9,537 nucleotides of DNA from Deltaproteobacteria bacterium. GTDB lineage: Bacteria > Desulfobacterota > Desulfobaccia > Desulfobaccales > 0-14-0-80-60-11. The first letter of the stretch is position 1, and every line of letters starts with the position of its first letter. Shown one piece after another: positions 1 through 6,426 of the stretch. The notes beneath the pieces were generated by a model, which was not told the origin of the DNA, ran no database searches, and saw only the letters and a list, made by a program, of their open reading frames with translations. The translations under genes were made by a program, and so were the position numbers. The DNA lies in the NCBI GenBank assembly GCA_021817645.1, contig JAKAGH010000111.1:1-9537 (forward strand). The letters run 5' to 3'.

Positions 1-1
1 C

Positions 2-346
2 GACATGATCAAGTCGTCCGGCTTCCGCCTGGCGCCGTCTGAGATCGAAGACGCCATCCTCCGTCACAAAGCGGTGCGGGATGACGCAGTGGTGGGGATT
101 CCCGACGAGATCATGGGCCAGAAGGTCGTGGCCATGGTGGAGTTGGAGGGCGGCCACGCCGCGTCCCAGGAGCTGGCCAACGACATCATCAAGTCCACCA
201 TGGACCTCTTGGCCATGTACAAGCTGCCTCGGGAAGTGGTCTTCCTGCCCTCGATTCCGCGGACGCCCACCGGCAAGATCATCAAGAAGGAACTCCGGAA
301 GAGCTACCCGGAATATACCGCCAAATTCAGCCCGAAGGTAAAGTAA
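2..346 (+). CDS. AMP-forming acyl-CoA synthetase, C-terminal fragment
   Basis: This is the 3' end of an ANL-superfamily acyl-CoA (acetyl-CoA-type) synthetase; the gene begins before the window, so the first visible Met (base 5) is internal. The family activates a carboxylic acid with ATP to an acyl-AMP and then transfers it to CoA in the cytoplasm. The visible 114 residues are the mobile C-terminal domain. They open with the hinge Asp and the A8-type motif DMIKSSGFRLAPSEIE, continue with the usual GIPDEIMGQKVVAMVEL strand, and end with the A10 motif PRTPTGKIIKKELRK. The Lys coded at 275-277 is the adenylation-step lysine, which is commonly regulated by acetylation in this family. The substrate cannot be told from this fragment. 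The domain is complete to its stop, and a terminator follows 11 bases later, so this is the last gene of its transcript. Confidence 0.93.
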   Translation, partial: DMIKSSGFRLAPSEIEDAILRHKAVRDDAVVGIPDEIMGQKVVAMVELEGGHAASQELANDIIKSTMDLLAMYKLPREVVFLPSIPRTPTGKIIKKELRKSYPEYTAKFSPKVK

Positions 347-357
347 GCCAAATCTCT

Positions 358-390
358 CCGGGGGCGGGCGACCGCCCCCGGTTTTTTTTT
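358..390 (+). terminator. Intrinsic terminator after acyl-CoA synthetase
   Basis: A perfect 10-bp GC-rich stem (358-367 with 372-381) closes a GCGA loop, which fits the GNRA tetraloop pattern, and nine T residues follow (382-390). It sits 11 bases after the synthetase stop codon and separates that gene from the exported-protein gene. Confidence 0.95.
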
Positions 391-416
391 GCCCAGTCTG
401 CATACTGTGTTAAAGT
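389..416 (+). promoter_or_regulatory. Possible sigma-70 promoter for the exported-protein gene
   Basis: TTGCCC at 389-394 could be a -35 box, with a 16-base spacer to TAAAGT at 411-416. A TG one base upstream of the hexamer (408-409) makes an extended -10. The -35 overlaps the end of the preceding terminator's T-tract. The matches are moderate, and this is inferred from sequence only. Confidence 0.3.
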
Positions 417-434
417 TTCTGAGAATGAAGATTA

Positions 435-1031
435 ATGACGATGCAGGGGGCAGAGATCGTGACGTTCCTAATCAGGCGGAGGCTTTCTAAAGGGCTCATC
501 ATCTCCATCGGCCTTCTGGCTTTAACGGCCCTGACACCTCCGGCGGCCCTGCCGCTCCCTCCGCCTCTCAGTCCGGATGAATTGGCGGCCCGCTCCGATC
601 TAGTCATCGAGGGCCGGGTCACCAAGGTCTGGCCCTATAGCAAGTGGCTGGCTCATGTGAAACAGGGCGGGATGGGCCTCGAAGGTGAAGCGTTGCTTCA
701 GCAAGCTCCGGCCACGGACCAGGAGATGTTGCGCCTGATCCGCAACTTTCCCTATAAGTCCTTTCCCGGGGTGCAAGTCGAGGTTGATGGCATCTTTCTG
801 GCCCAGATTCAGGTTGAGAAGACCTGCAAAGGTCAGACCGCAGGGGCAATTTTTGTCCCCTTTGTCCGTTTCCATTTTCTGACTGAACGCCGGCTGGAAG
901 GACCGTGGAACGAACGCCCCTATCAAGCCGGGGAGCACCTGAAGATGCACTTACGGAAAAATGGCCCCTTCTTTGAGTCTACCTGGTGGAACGCCGTGCG
1001 CCCCATGAATGAATTAGACGGCCCGATTTGA
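435..1031 (+). CDS. Exported protein of unknown function
   Basis: I do not recognise a named family. From the ATG at 435 the product is 198 residues. It has a classic Sec signal: basic RRR near the start, a hydrophobic run (LIISIGLLALTAL), then a Pro/Ala-rich stretch where cleavage would be expected. There is no lipobox Cys. The mature part begins SPDELAARSDLVIEGRV and is a soluble domain of about 160 residues; a pattern of a surveilled 'DLVIEGRVTKVW' strand followed by later strand-like stretches suggests a small beta-rich fold, but this is only an impression. The start is uncertain. An in-frame GTG at 459 has AGGGGG at 445-450, eight bases upstream, which is a better ribosome site than anything before 435, and would give a 190-residue protein with a more typical signal-peptide length. 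The gene stands alone between a terminator and purA, so context gives no function. Confidence 0.75.
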   Translation: MTMQGAEIVTFLIRRRLSKGLIISIGLLALTALTPPAALPLPPPLSPDELAARSDLVIEGRVTKVWPYSKWLAHVKQGGMGLEGEALLQQAPATDQEMLRLIRNFPYKSFPGVQVEVDGIFLAQIQVEKTCKGQTAGAIFVPFVRFHFLTERRLEGPWNERPYQAGEHLKMHLRKNGPFFESTWWNAVRPMNELDGPI

Positions 1032-2429
<1,398 letters not shown>

Positions 2430-2489
2430 TGCCTCTGGACATCCGCGGTAGCGTGTCTTAGATTTAGCAATAATTCATTCCGGCGCTTA

Positions 2490-2533
2490 ATAATCGGTTT
2501 CGCCCGAAAAAAAATCGGGAAGGAGCCGATTAT
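2490..2533 (+). other. Nested hairpin with an A7 loop
   Basis: Outer arms 2490-2497 and 2526-2533 are perfectly complementary over 8 bp (ATAATCGG/CCGATTAT). Inner arms 2503-2507 and 2515-2519 (CCCGA/TCGGG) close a loop made only of A. There is no T-tract downstream, so it is not an ordinary intrinsic terminator. Its 3' side contains a Shine-Dalgarno-like GGAAGGAG (2518-2525) and a start codon. It could be the 3' end of the purA mRNA or a translation-control element. Confidence 0.5.
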
Positions 2534-2564
2534 GTTGATGCCGAATGGATTTCAGCAAAGTTGA
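2532..2564 (+). CDS. Possible 10-codon leader-peptide ORF
   Basis: ATG at 2532 is preceded at six bases by GGAAGGAG (2518-2525), one of the best ribosome-site matches in the window, and the frame stops at 2562-2564 after MLMPNGFQQS. The ribosome site and start lie inside the nested hairpin at 2490-2533. It has no run of one amino acid that would point to a classical attenuation peptide. It may be chance. Confidence 0.2.
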   Translation: MLMPNGFQQS

Positions 2565-2579
2565 TAATTTATTGCTTTT

Positions 2580-2608
2580 CCTGGGGGACGGAGCCCCGAA
2601 TAATCAGG
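2580..2608 (+). other. Small imperfect hairpin in the purA-porG gap
   Basis: CCTG (2580-2583) pairs with CAGG (2605-2608), and GGGG (2584-2587) with CCCC (2594-2597), around the loop ACGGAG, leaving a 7-base bulge on the 3' side. AATCAG (2602, 2621) and GGGCTGT (2607, 2631) each occur twice just here. No known RNA family was recognised. Confidence 0.25.
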
Positions 2609-2654
2609 GCTGTCGTGGCCAATCAGAGAAGGGCTGTTCTTGTGAAAAAAATTA

Positions 2655-2682
2655 TTTGCATTCCCTTAAAACATGGTAGAAT
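2655..2682 (+). promoter_or_regulatory. Likely extended -10 promoter ahead of the por operon
   Basis: TAGAAT at 2677-2682 is preceded by TGG at 2674-2676, giving the extended -10 form TGnTAnAAT-like. A -35-like TTTGCA lies at 2655-2660 with a 16-base spacer. The surrounding DNA is AT-rich, unlike the genes. Transcription would start near 2689. This is the best promoter candidate in the 510-base gap, and the strand and position fit the por operon. A terminator lies between it and porG, so readthrough or anti-termination would be needed. Confidence 0.45.
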
Positions 2683-2688
2683 ACCGCG

Positions 2689-2776
2689 TAGGATGGGGAT
2701 GAAACGAGTAGGTATTTGCCAGTTACCAGCCGCCCCGGCCGCCAGAAGCGAAGCCGCGGGCGGCTTTTTCTTTTTT
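2689..2776 (+). ncRNA. Candidate short leader RNA or attenuator upstream of porG
   Basis: A transcript from the extended -10 promoter would be about 88 bases long and end at the terminator at 2728-2776. Its 5' half contains a small hairpin (GGTA 2711-2714 with TACC 2724-2727) right next to the terminator stem. No riboswitch class was recognised: consensus elements of the TPP, ZTP, c-di-GMP, SAM and fluoride families were considered and not found. It could be a regulated leader of the por operon or an independent small RNA. The start point is inferred. Confidence 0.3.
2728..2776 (+). terminator. Intrinsic terminator 160 bases before porG
   Basis: AGCCGCCC (2728-2735) pairs perfectly with GGGCGGCT (2758-2765). 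The stem continues inward as CGGC/GCCG (2736-2739 with 2753-2756) and CGC/GCG (2740-2742 with 2748-2750), interrupted only by a bulged C at 2757 and an AA at 2751-2752. The T-rich run 2765-2776 follows, broken by one C. It either ends transcripts from purA or from the promoter at 2655-2682, or acts as an attenuator for the por operon. Confidence 0.8.
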
Positions 2777-2844
2777 ACAGTCAGAAAAATAACTACAAAC
2801 TGGAGCAAACTCACAAATACTGTCCATTTCCCAGGCTCCTCTTA

Positions 2845-2913
2845 GCTGCGGCCCGCAGCAGGTGGCCAGCCCGACCGCACCCGGGTTCCGCAAAGGAAGC
2901 GGGGGCGGAGTTA
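2845..2913 (+). other. Two hairpins in the 5' leader of porG
   Basis: GCTGCG (2845-2850) and CGCAGC (2854-2859) form a perfect 6-bp stem with a 3-base loop. A second, longer hairpin pairs CCGCACCC (about 2875-2882) with GGGGGCGG (about 2901-2908), with an inner TTCC/GGAA pairing. Neither has a T-tract. They lie between the terminator at 2728-2776 and the porG ribosome site, in the untranslated leader. Confidence 0.35.
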
Positions 2914-2939
2914 ACCTAACTGATGTAAGGACTTGGAAT

Positions 2940-3497
2940 ATGATAGAAATACGCTTTCACGGTCGCGGGGGACAAGGTGCGGTGACCTCGGTGGAGCTGC
3001 TGGCCCTGGCGGCTATCAACGAAGGAAAGTTCGCCCAAGGCTTCCCCTCCTTCGGCCCGGAGCGCCGGGGTGCGCCGGTATTGGCTTTCTGCCGGGTAGA
3101 TGACCGGCACATCCGCCTGCGGTGCAAGATCTCCAACCCCGACGTGGTGGTGGTCCTGGACCCCAGTCTCATCCGCATCCAAAACCCGCCCGCAGACCTC
3201 AAGGAGGGCGGCATTATCGTCCTGAACACGCCCAAGACGCCGGCGGAAGTGCGCCAGGAATACGGTTTTAAGCACACCCTGGCCCTGGTGGACGCCAATA
3301 AGGTCGCCCGGGAAGTCCTGGGGGTGCCCATTGTCAACACCACCATGATGGGGGCCTTGATCCGGGCCACCGGCGTGGTGAAGCTGGAGTCAGTAGAGCA
3401 TCCTTTGAAAGAGCGCTTCGGCCCGCTGGCGGTGAAGAACTTCAACGCCTTAAAAGCGGCCTTTGAGCAAACTGTCATTGAGGAGCGGCGGTCATGA
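2940..3497 (+). CDS. porG: Pyruvate:ferredoxin oxidoreductase, gamma subunit
   Basis: Gamma subunit of the four-subunit POR, which oxidises pyruvate with CoA to acetyl-CoA and CO2. This subunit corresponds to the CoA-binding/gamma domain of the fused PFOR. The 185-residue product opens with [16 protein letters not shown] (residues 2-17), the family glycine-rich signature, followed by [13 protein letters not shown], and is the usual length. The start is ATG at 2940, with AAGGA at 2927-2931, eight bases upstream. An in-frame ATG at 2862 would add 26 Gly/Pro-rich residues with no family counterpart and runs through a hairpin, so I reject it. The stop overlaps the porD start (ATGA, 4 bases), implying coupled translation. 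It is the first gene of the seven-gene por-diaphorase operon. The pyruvate assignment rests mainly on porA and porB; other 2-oxoacid oxidoreductases have similar gamma subunits. Confidence 0.93.
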
Positions 3498-3787
3498 GCA
3501 GCAAACCCATGGATCAGGTCACCTGGCAGGAAATCGATTTAGGCGCCATCCTCACCGAACCCGGCAGCGCCCGGGATTACAATACCGGAGACTGGCGCTC
3601 CCAACATCCCGTGTGGACCAAGAGCCGCTGCATCCGCTGCGGCGTTTGTTGGACCGTCTGCCCCGAAGGCGGCATCTCCGAGGAGCCGGGCGGCTATTTC
3701 GACATGAACACGTACTGTAAAGGGTGCGGTATCTGCGCCAAGGAATGTGTCACCGGCTGCATCAGCATGGTGCCGGAGGAAGAATAA
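3494..3787 (+). CDS. porD: Pyruvate:ferredoxin oxidoreductase, delta subunit (2[4Fe-4S] ferredoxin)
   Basis: Ferredoxin-like subunit that carries electrons out of the POR active site to the external acceptor. The 97-residue product has an N-terminal arm of about 40 residues that docks on the other subunits in this family, then two four-cysteine motifs: C46-C49-C52-C56 followed by Pro, and C75-C78-C81-C85. The second motif is unusual. The Pro that normally follows the last Cys is Val, and a further Cys is at 89 (CVTGC instead of CPTGA). AGGAG (3481-3485) lies eight bases before the ATG. The gene overlaps porG by 4 bases and porA by 1 base (TAATG). In this operon its partner could be the NuoEF/HoxU-like diaphorase as well as, or in place of, a free ferredoxin. 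Confidence 0.93.
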   Translation: MSSKPMDQVTWQEIDLGAILTEPGSARDYNTGDWRSQHPVWTKSRCIRCGVCWTVCPEGGISEEPGGYFDMNTYCKGCGICAKECVTGCISMVPEEE

Positions 3788-4962
3788 TGGCCCACCGAGT
3801 AGGCATGGAAGTATCCATTGCGATATCCCACGCGGTGCAGATGTGCCGGGCCGAAGCCATTGCCGCGTATCCCATCACTCCCCAGACCCACATCGTGGAG
3901 CATCTCTCCTCCATGGTGGCCAACGGCGAGTTGGACGCGGAGTTTGTCAATGTGGAGTCGGAACACTCGGCCATGAGCACCTGCATCGGCATGTCCGCCA
4001 CCGGCGCCCGGACCTACACCGCCACCAGTTCCCAGGGTCTGGCCTTAATGAACGAAATCTTGTTCATCACCAGCGCCTTGAGGCTCCCCATTGTTATGAC
4101 CGTGGCCAACCGGGCCTTGTCCGGCCCGCTGTCCATCTGGAACGACCACGGCGACATCATGGCGGCCCGGGACATCGGCTGGATTCAGATCTTTGTGGAA
4201 AACGGCCAGGAGGCCTTCGACCACTCGGTCATGGCCTTCAAGATTGCGGAAAACCACCAGGTCCTGCTGCCCACCATCATCAACCTGGACGGCTTCATTC
4301 TCTCCCATGTGGTGGAGGCCATGGAGTTCCCGGATCAGGAGTTGGTGGATAAGTTTCTACCGCCCTACCATCCCCGGTACTCTCTGGACCCGGCCAAGCC
4401 CGTCACCATGGGCGCCTTTGCCATGCCCGAGGTCTATACCGAGTGTAAGATGGGCCACCAGATGGCCCTTACCGGCGCGTATGAACACATCCTCCAAGTC
4501 TGGAAGGAATGGGGCGACCTTACCGGCCGGCACTACCAGCCGGTGGAGAAATACAGGACCGAAGGAGCCAAAACTCTGCTGCTGACCATGGGCTGCCTGA
4601 GCGAAGTGGCGGAAGTGGCGGTGGACGAGATGCGGGAGTCCGGCTTAGAGGTAGGGCTGCTCAAGCTGCGGATGTGGCGGCCTTTCCCCTTTGCGGACCT
4701 GAGGAGCGCCGTGGCCGGCGCCAAGCACGTCATTGTCTGCGACCGGGCCCTGTCCCTGGGAGGAGCGGCGCCGCCGGTGCTGGCGGAAGTCCGCAGCGCC
4801 TTGTACGCCATGCGGGGCCGCCCCCAGACCAGCAGCTTCGTCATCGGCCTGGGAGGCCGGGACATCGCGCCCAACGCTTTTAAAGAAATCGTGGCCCAGG
4901 CCTTGGAAGAGGCCCAGCAAAAACCCACCCAGGAATACCATATATTTGGGGTAAGAGGCTGA
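3787..4962 (+). CDS. porA: Pyruvate:ferredoxin oxidoreductase, alpha subunit
   Basis: Alpha subunit of four-subunit POR; with PorB it forms the TPP-dependent active site. The 391-residue product has the normal length. YPITPQTHIVE at residues 28-38 is the signature of pyruvate-type alpha subunits, and Thr31 corresponds to the conserved substrate-site Thr of PFOR. The VESEHSAMSTCIGMSATGAR segment at about 57-76 carries the conserved Glu region that contacts TPP. The central part and the C-terminal transketolase-type domain (from about residue 260) are intact. The start is ATG at 3787, with GGAGGA at 3775-3780 six bases upstream. An upstream in-frame ATG lies inside porD and has no family support. 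It overlaps porD and porB by 1 base each. 2-oxoglutarate enzymes usually show a different motif after YPITP, which favours pyruvate. Confidence 0.95.
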   Translation: MAHRVGMEVSIAISHAVQMCRAEAIAAYPITPQTHIVEHLSSMVANGELDAEFVNVESEHSAMSTCIGMSATGARTYTATSSQGLALMNEILFITSALRLPIVMTVANRALSGPLSIWNDHGDIMAARDIGWIQIFVENGQEAFDHSVMAFKIAENHQVLLPTIINLDGFILSHVVEAMEFPDQELVDKFLPPYHPRYSLDPAKPVTMGAFAMPEVYTECKMGHQMALTGAYEHILQVWKEWGDLTGRHYQPVEKYRTEGAKTLLLTMGCLSEVAEVAVDEMRESGLEVGLLKLRMWRPFPFADLRSAVAGAKHVIVCDRALSLGGAAPPVLAEVRSALYAMRGRPQTSSFVIGLGGRDIAPNAFKEIVAQALEEAQQKPTQEYHIFGVRG

Positions 4963-5957
4963 TGGATAAATTCGGTTACGCCCAAAGCCAGAAATTCGAT
5001 ACTTATGCTTCCCGGCTCATGCCCCGGGAAGAGTATTTTACCTCCGGACACCGCTCCTGCCAGGGCTGCGGCGAGGCCCTGGCGGTGCGCTGGGTCACCA
5101 AAGCCATCGGCAAGGACGCCATCATCGCTCACGCCACCGGCTGCATGGAGATCGTCTCTTCGGGCTGGCCGCAAACGGCCTGGATGCACCCCTGGATCCA
5201 TGTGGCTTTTGAGAACACCTCCGCGGTGGCTTCCGGCATCGAGTCGGCCCTGAAAATCCTGCACCGCAAGGGCAAGCTGAAGGGCGCCATGCCCAAGGTA
5301 GTGGCCATGGGCGGCGACGGCGGCACCACCGACATCGGCCTCCAGTCCCTCTCCGGCGCCTTGGAACGGGGGCACAACTTTACTTATTTTTGCTGGGACA
5401 ACGAAGCTTACATGAATACCGGCATCCAGCGTTCCAGCTCCACCCCCTACGGGGCCATGACCACCACCTCGCCGCCGGGAAAAATGAGCATCGGCCAGCA
5501 CACCCAGAAGAAGAATATGACGGCTATTGCCGTGGCCCACGGCATTCCTTACGTGGCCACTGCTTCCCCCAGCTACCTCTTTGACCTGTACTACAAGGTG
5601 CGCAAGGCCATCGAGACCCCGGGCCCCGCGTATGTCCACGTGCTGTCCGTCTGCCCCACGGGCTGGCGTTCGGCCACCGACCTGAGCGTACGTTTGGGCC
5701 GCCTGGCGGTGGAAACCGCGGTCTTTCCTCTCTATGAGGTGGTCAACGGCAAGTACCGCCTCACCGTGGAGCCGCCCAAGATTCGGCCCGTACAAGATTA
5801 TCTCAAACCGCAGGGCCGGTTCCGGCACCTCCGGGACAAAGAACGGGCTTTGATCCAGAAGCACACCCAAGCTCAATATGAACTGCTTCTGCAGAAATGC
5901 GGAGCCGCGTACCCGGAATTTCCGGTAATTTCTGAAACTGAAGAAGAGACGGAATAA
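4962..5957 (+). CDS. porB: Pyruvate:ferredoxin oxidoreductase, beta subunit (TPP-binding)
   Basis: Beta subunit of POR: binds TPP-Mg and the proximal [4Fe-4S] cluster that takes the electrons from the hydroxyethyl-TPP intermediate. The 331-residue product begins its core with GHRSCQGCGEALAVR (Cys33, Cys36), then HATGCMEIVSS (Cys61); Cys231 in SVCPTGW is the expected fourth cluster ligand. The TPP motif runs from GDGGTTDIG (118-126) to DNEAYMNTG (146-154). The PWIHVAFENTSAVASG segment is typical of the archaeal/Thermotoga-type beta subunit. A C-terminal tail of about 75 residues follows the core and contains no cysteine-rich motif apart from a lone Cys near the end. The ribosome site is poor (AAGAGG three bases from the ATG), so translation probably depends on coupling to porA through the TGATG overlap. 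Confidence 0.95.
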   Translation: MDKFGYAQSQKFDTYASRLMPREEYFTSGHRSCQGCGEALAVRWVTKAIGKDAIIAHATGCMEIVSSGWPQTAWMHPWIHVAFENTSAVASGIESALKILHRKGKLKGAMPKVVAMGGDGGTTDIGLQSLSGALERGHNFTYFCWDNEAYMNTGIQRSSSTPYGAMTTTSPPGKMSIGQHTQKKNMTAIAVAHGIPYVATASPSYLFDLYYKVRKAIETPGPAYVHVLSVCPTGWRSATDLSVRLGRLAVETAVFPLYEVVNGKYRLTVEPPKIRPVQDYLKPQGRFRHLRDKERALIQKHTQAQYELLLQKCGAAYPEFPVISETEEETE

Positions 5958-6409
5958 TGGACCTGCCACGCCTTGAAACTATCTTATCTCGCTATGAAGG
6001 GGAGTCCGCCGACCTCATCCCGGTGCTCCAGGATATTCAGGATGCTTACAGCTATCTGCCCAAGGAAGAGCTGCATGTGGTCTCCGAGCGCTTGCAGGTG
6101 CCCCTGACCCAGATTTACAGTGTGGCCACCTTTTTCAAGATGTTTTCCCTGATTCCCAAGGGCAAGCATCAGATCAAGGTCTGCACGGGCACTACCTGCC
6201 ACCTCAAAGGCAGCCACAGGGTAGCTGAATCCTTGAGCCACCGCCTGGGAGTGGAGGTGGGTTATACCACCAAGGACATGCAGTTCTCCCTGGATACCGT
6301 AGGTTGCCTGGGGTCCTGCGCCCAGGCCCCGGTGATGATGGTGGACGACAAATACTTCGGCCGCACCACCGTGGACAAGGTGCCCAAGATCTTAAAACTC
6401 TATAAATAA
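5957..6409 (+). CDS. NuoE/HydC-like [2Fe-2S] subunit of NADH diaphorase
   Basis: Small thioredoxin-like iron-sulfur subunit that partners NuoF-type flavoproteins in complex I and in HydABC/HndABCD hydrogenases. The 150-residue product has an N-terminal helical region (LIPVLQDIQDAYSYLP at about 20-35, then the IYSVATFF motif at 53-60) and a [2Fe-2S] thioredoxin fold with all four ligands: C76 and C81 in CTGTTC, C117 and C121 in CLGSC. Its start overlaps the porB stop by 1 base (TAATG), so it is translationally coupled to a POR subunit, which is strong evidence for a joint complex. It is closest in kind to HydC/HndA/NuoE; no symbol is given because the complex is not a standard Nuo or Hyd enzyme. 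Confidence 0.93.
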   Translation: MDLPRLETILSRYEGESADLIPVLQDIQDAYSYLPKEELHVVSERLQVPLTQIYSVATFFKMFSLIPKGKHQIKVCTGTTCHLKGSHRVAESLSHRLGVEVGYTTKDMQFSLDTVGCLGSCAQAPVMMVDDKYFGRTTVDKVPKILKLYK

Positions 6410-6426
6410 TCAGATCGAGAACAGCC

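Noticed and set aside
2560..2776. A known riboswitch (TPP, ZTP, c-di-GMP, SAM, fluoride) in the por leader
   Set aside because: None of the conserved core sequences I know for these classes could be matched. Only a generic promoter-hairpin-terminator layout is visible.
2561..2845. A 94-codon + strand frame from TTG in the purA-porG gap
   Set aside because: It has a weak start, low-complexity composition and no recognisable motif, and it runs through the promoter and the strong terminator at 2728-2776.
2862..2939. Upstream in-frame start that would extend PorG by 26 residues
   Set aside because: The added residues have no family counterpart and overlap a hairpin. ATG 2940 has a proper AAGGA site and gives the standard PorG N-terminus.
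3724..3786. Upstream in-frame start for PorA inside porD
   Set aside because: ATG 3787 has GGAGGA at six bases and starts the protein exactly at the family N-terminus. The extension would be the cysteine-coding part of porD in another frame.
4533..5969. A 478-codon open frame on the minus strand across porA and porB
   Set aside because: It is fully antisense to two genes with unmistakable motifs, has no recognisable domain or ribosome site, and is expected from the high GC content and codon bias of the + strand genes.
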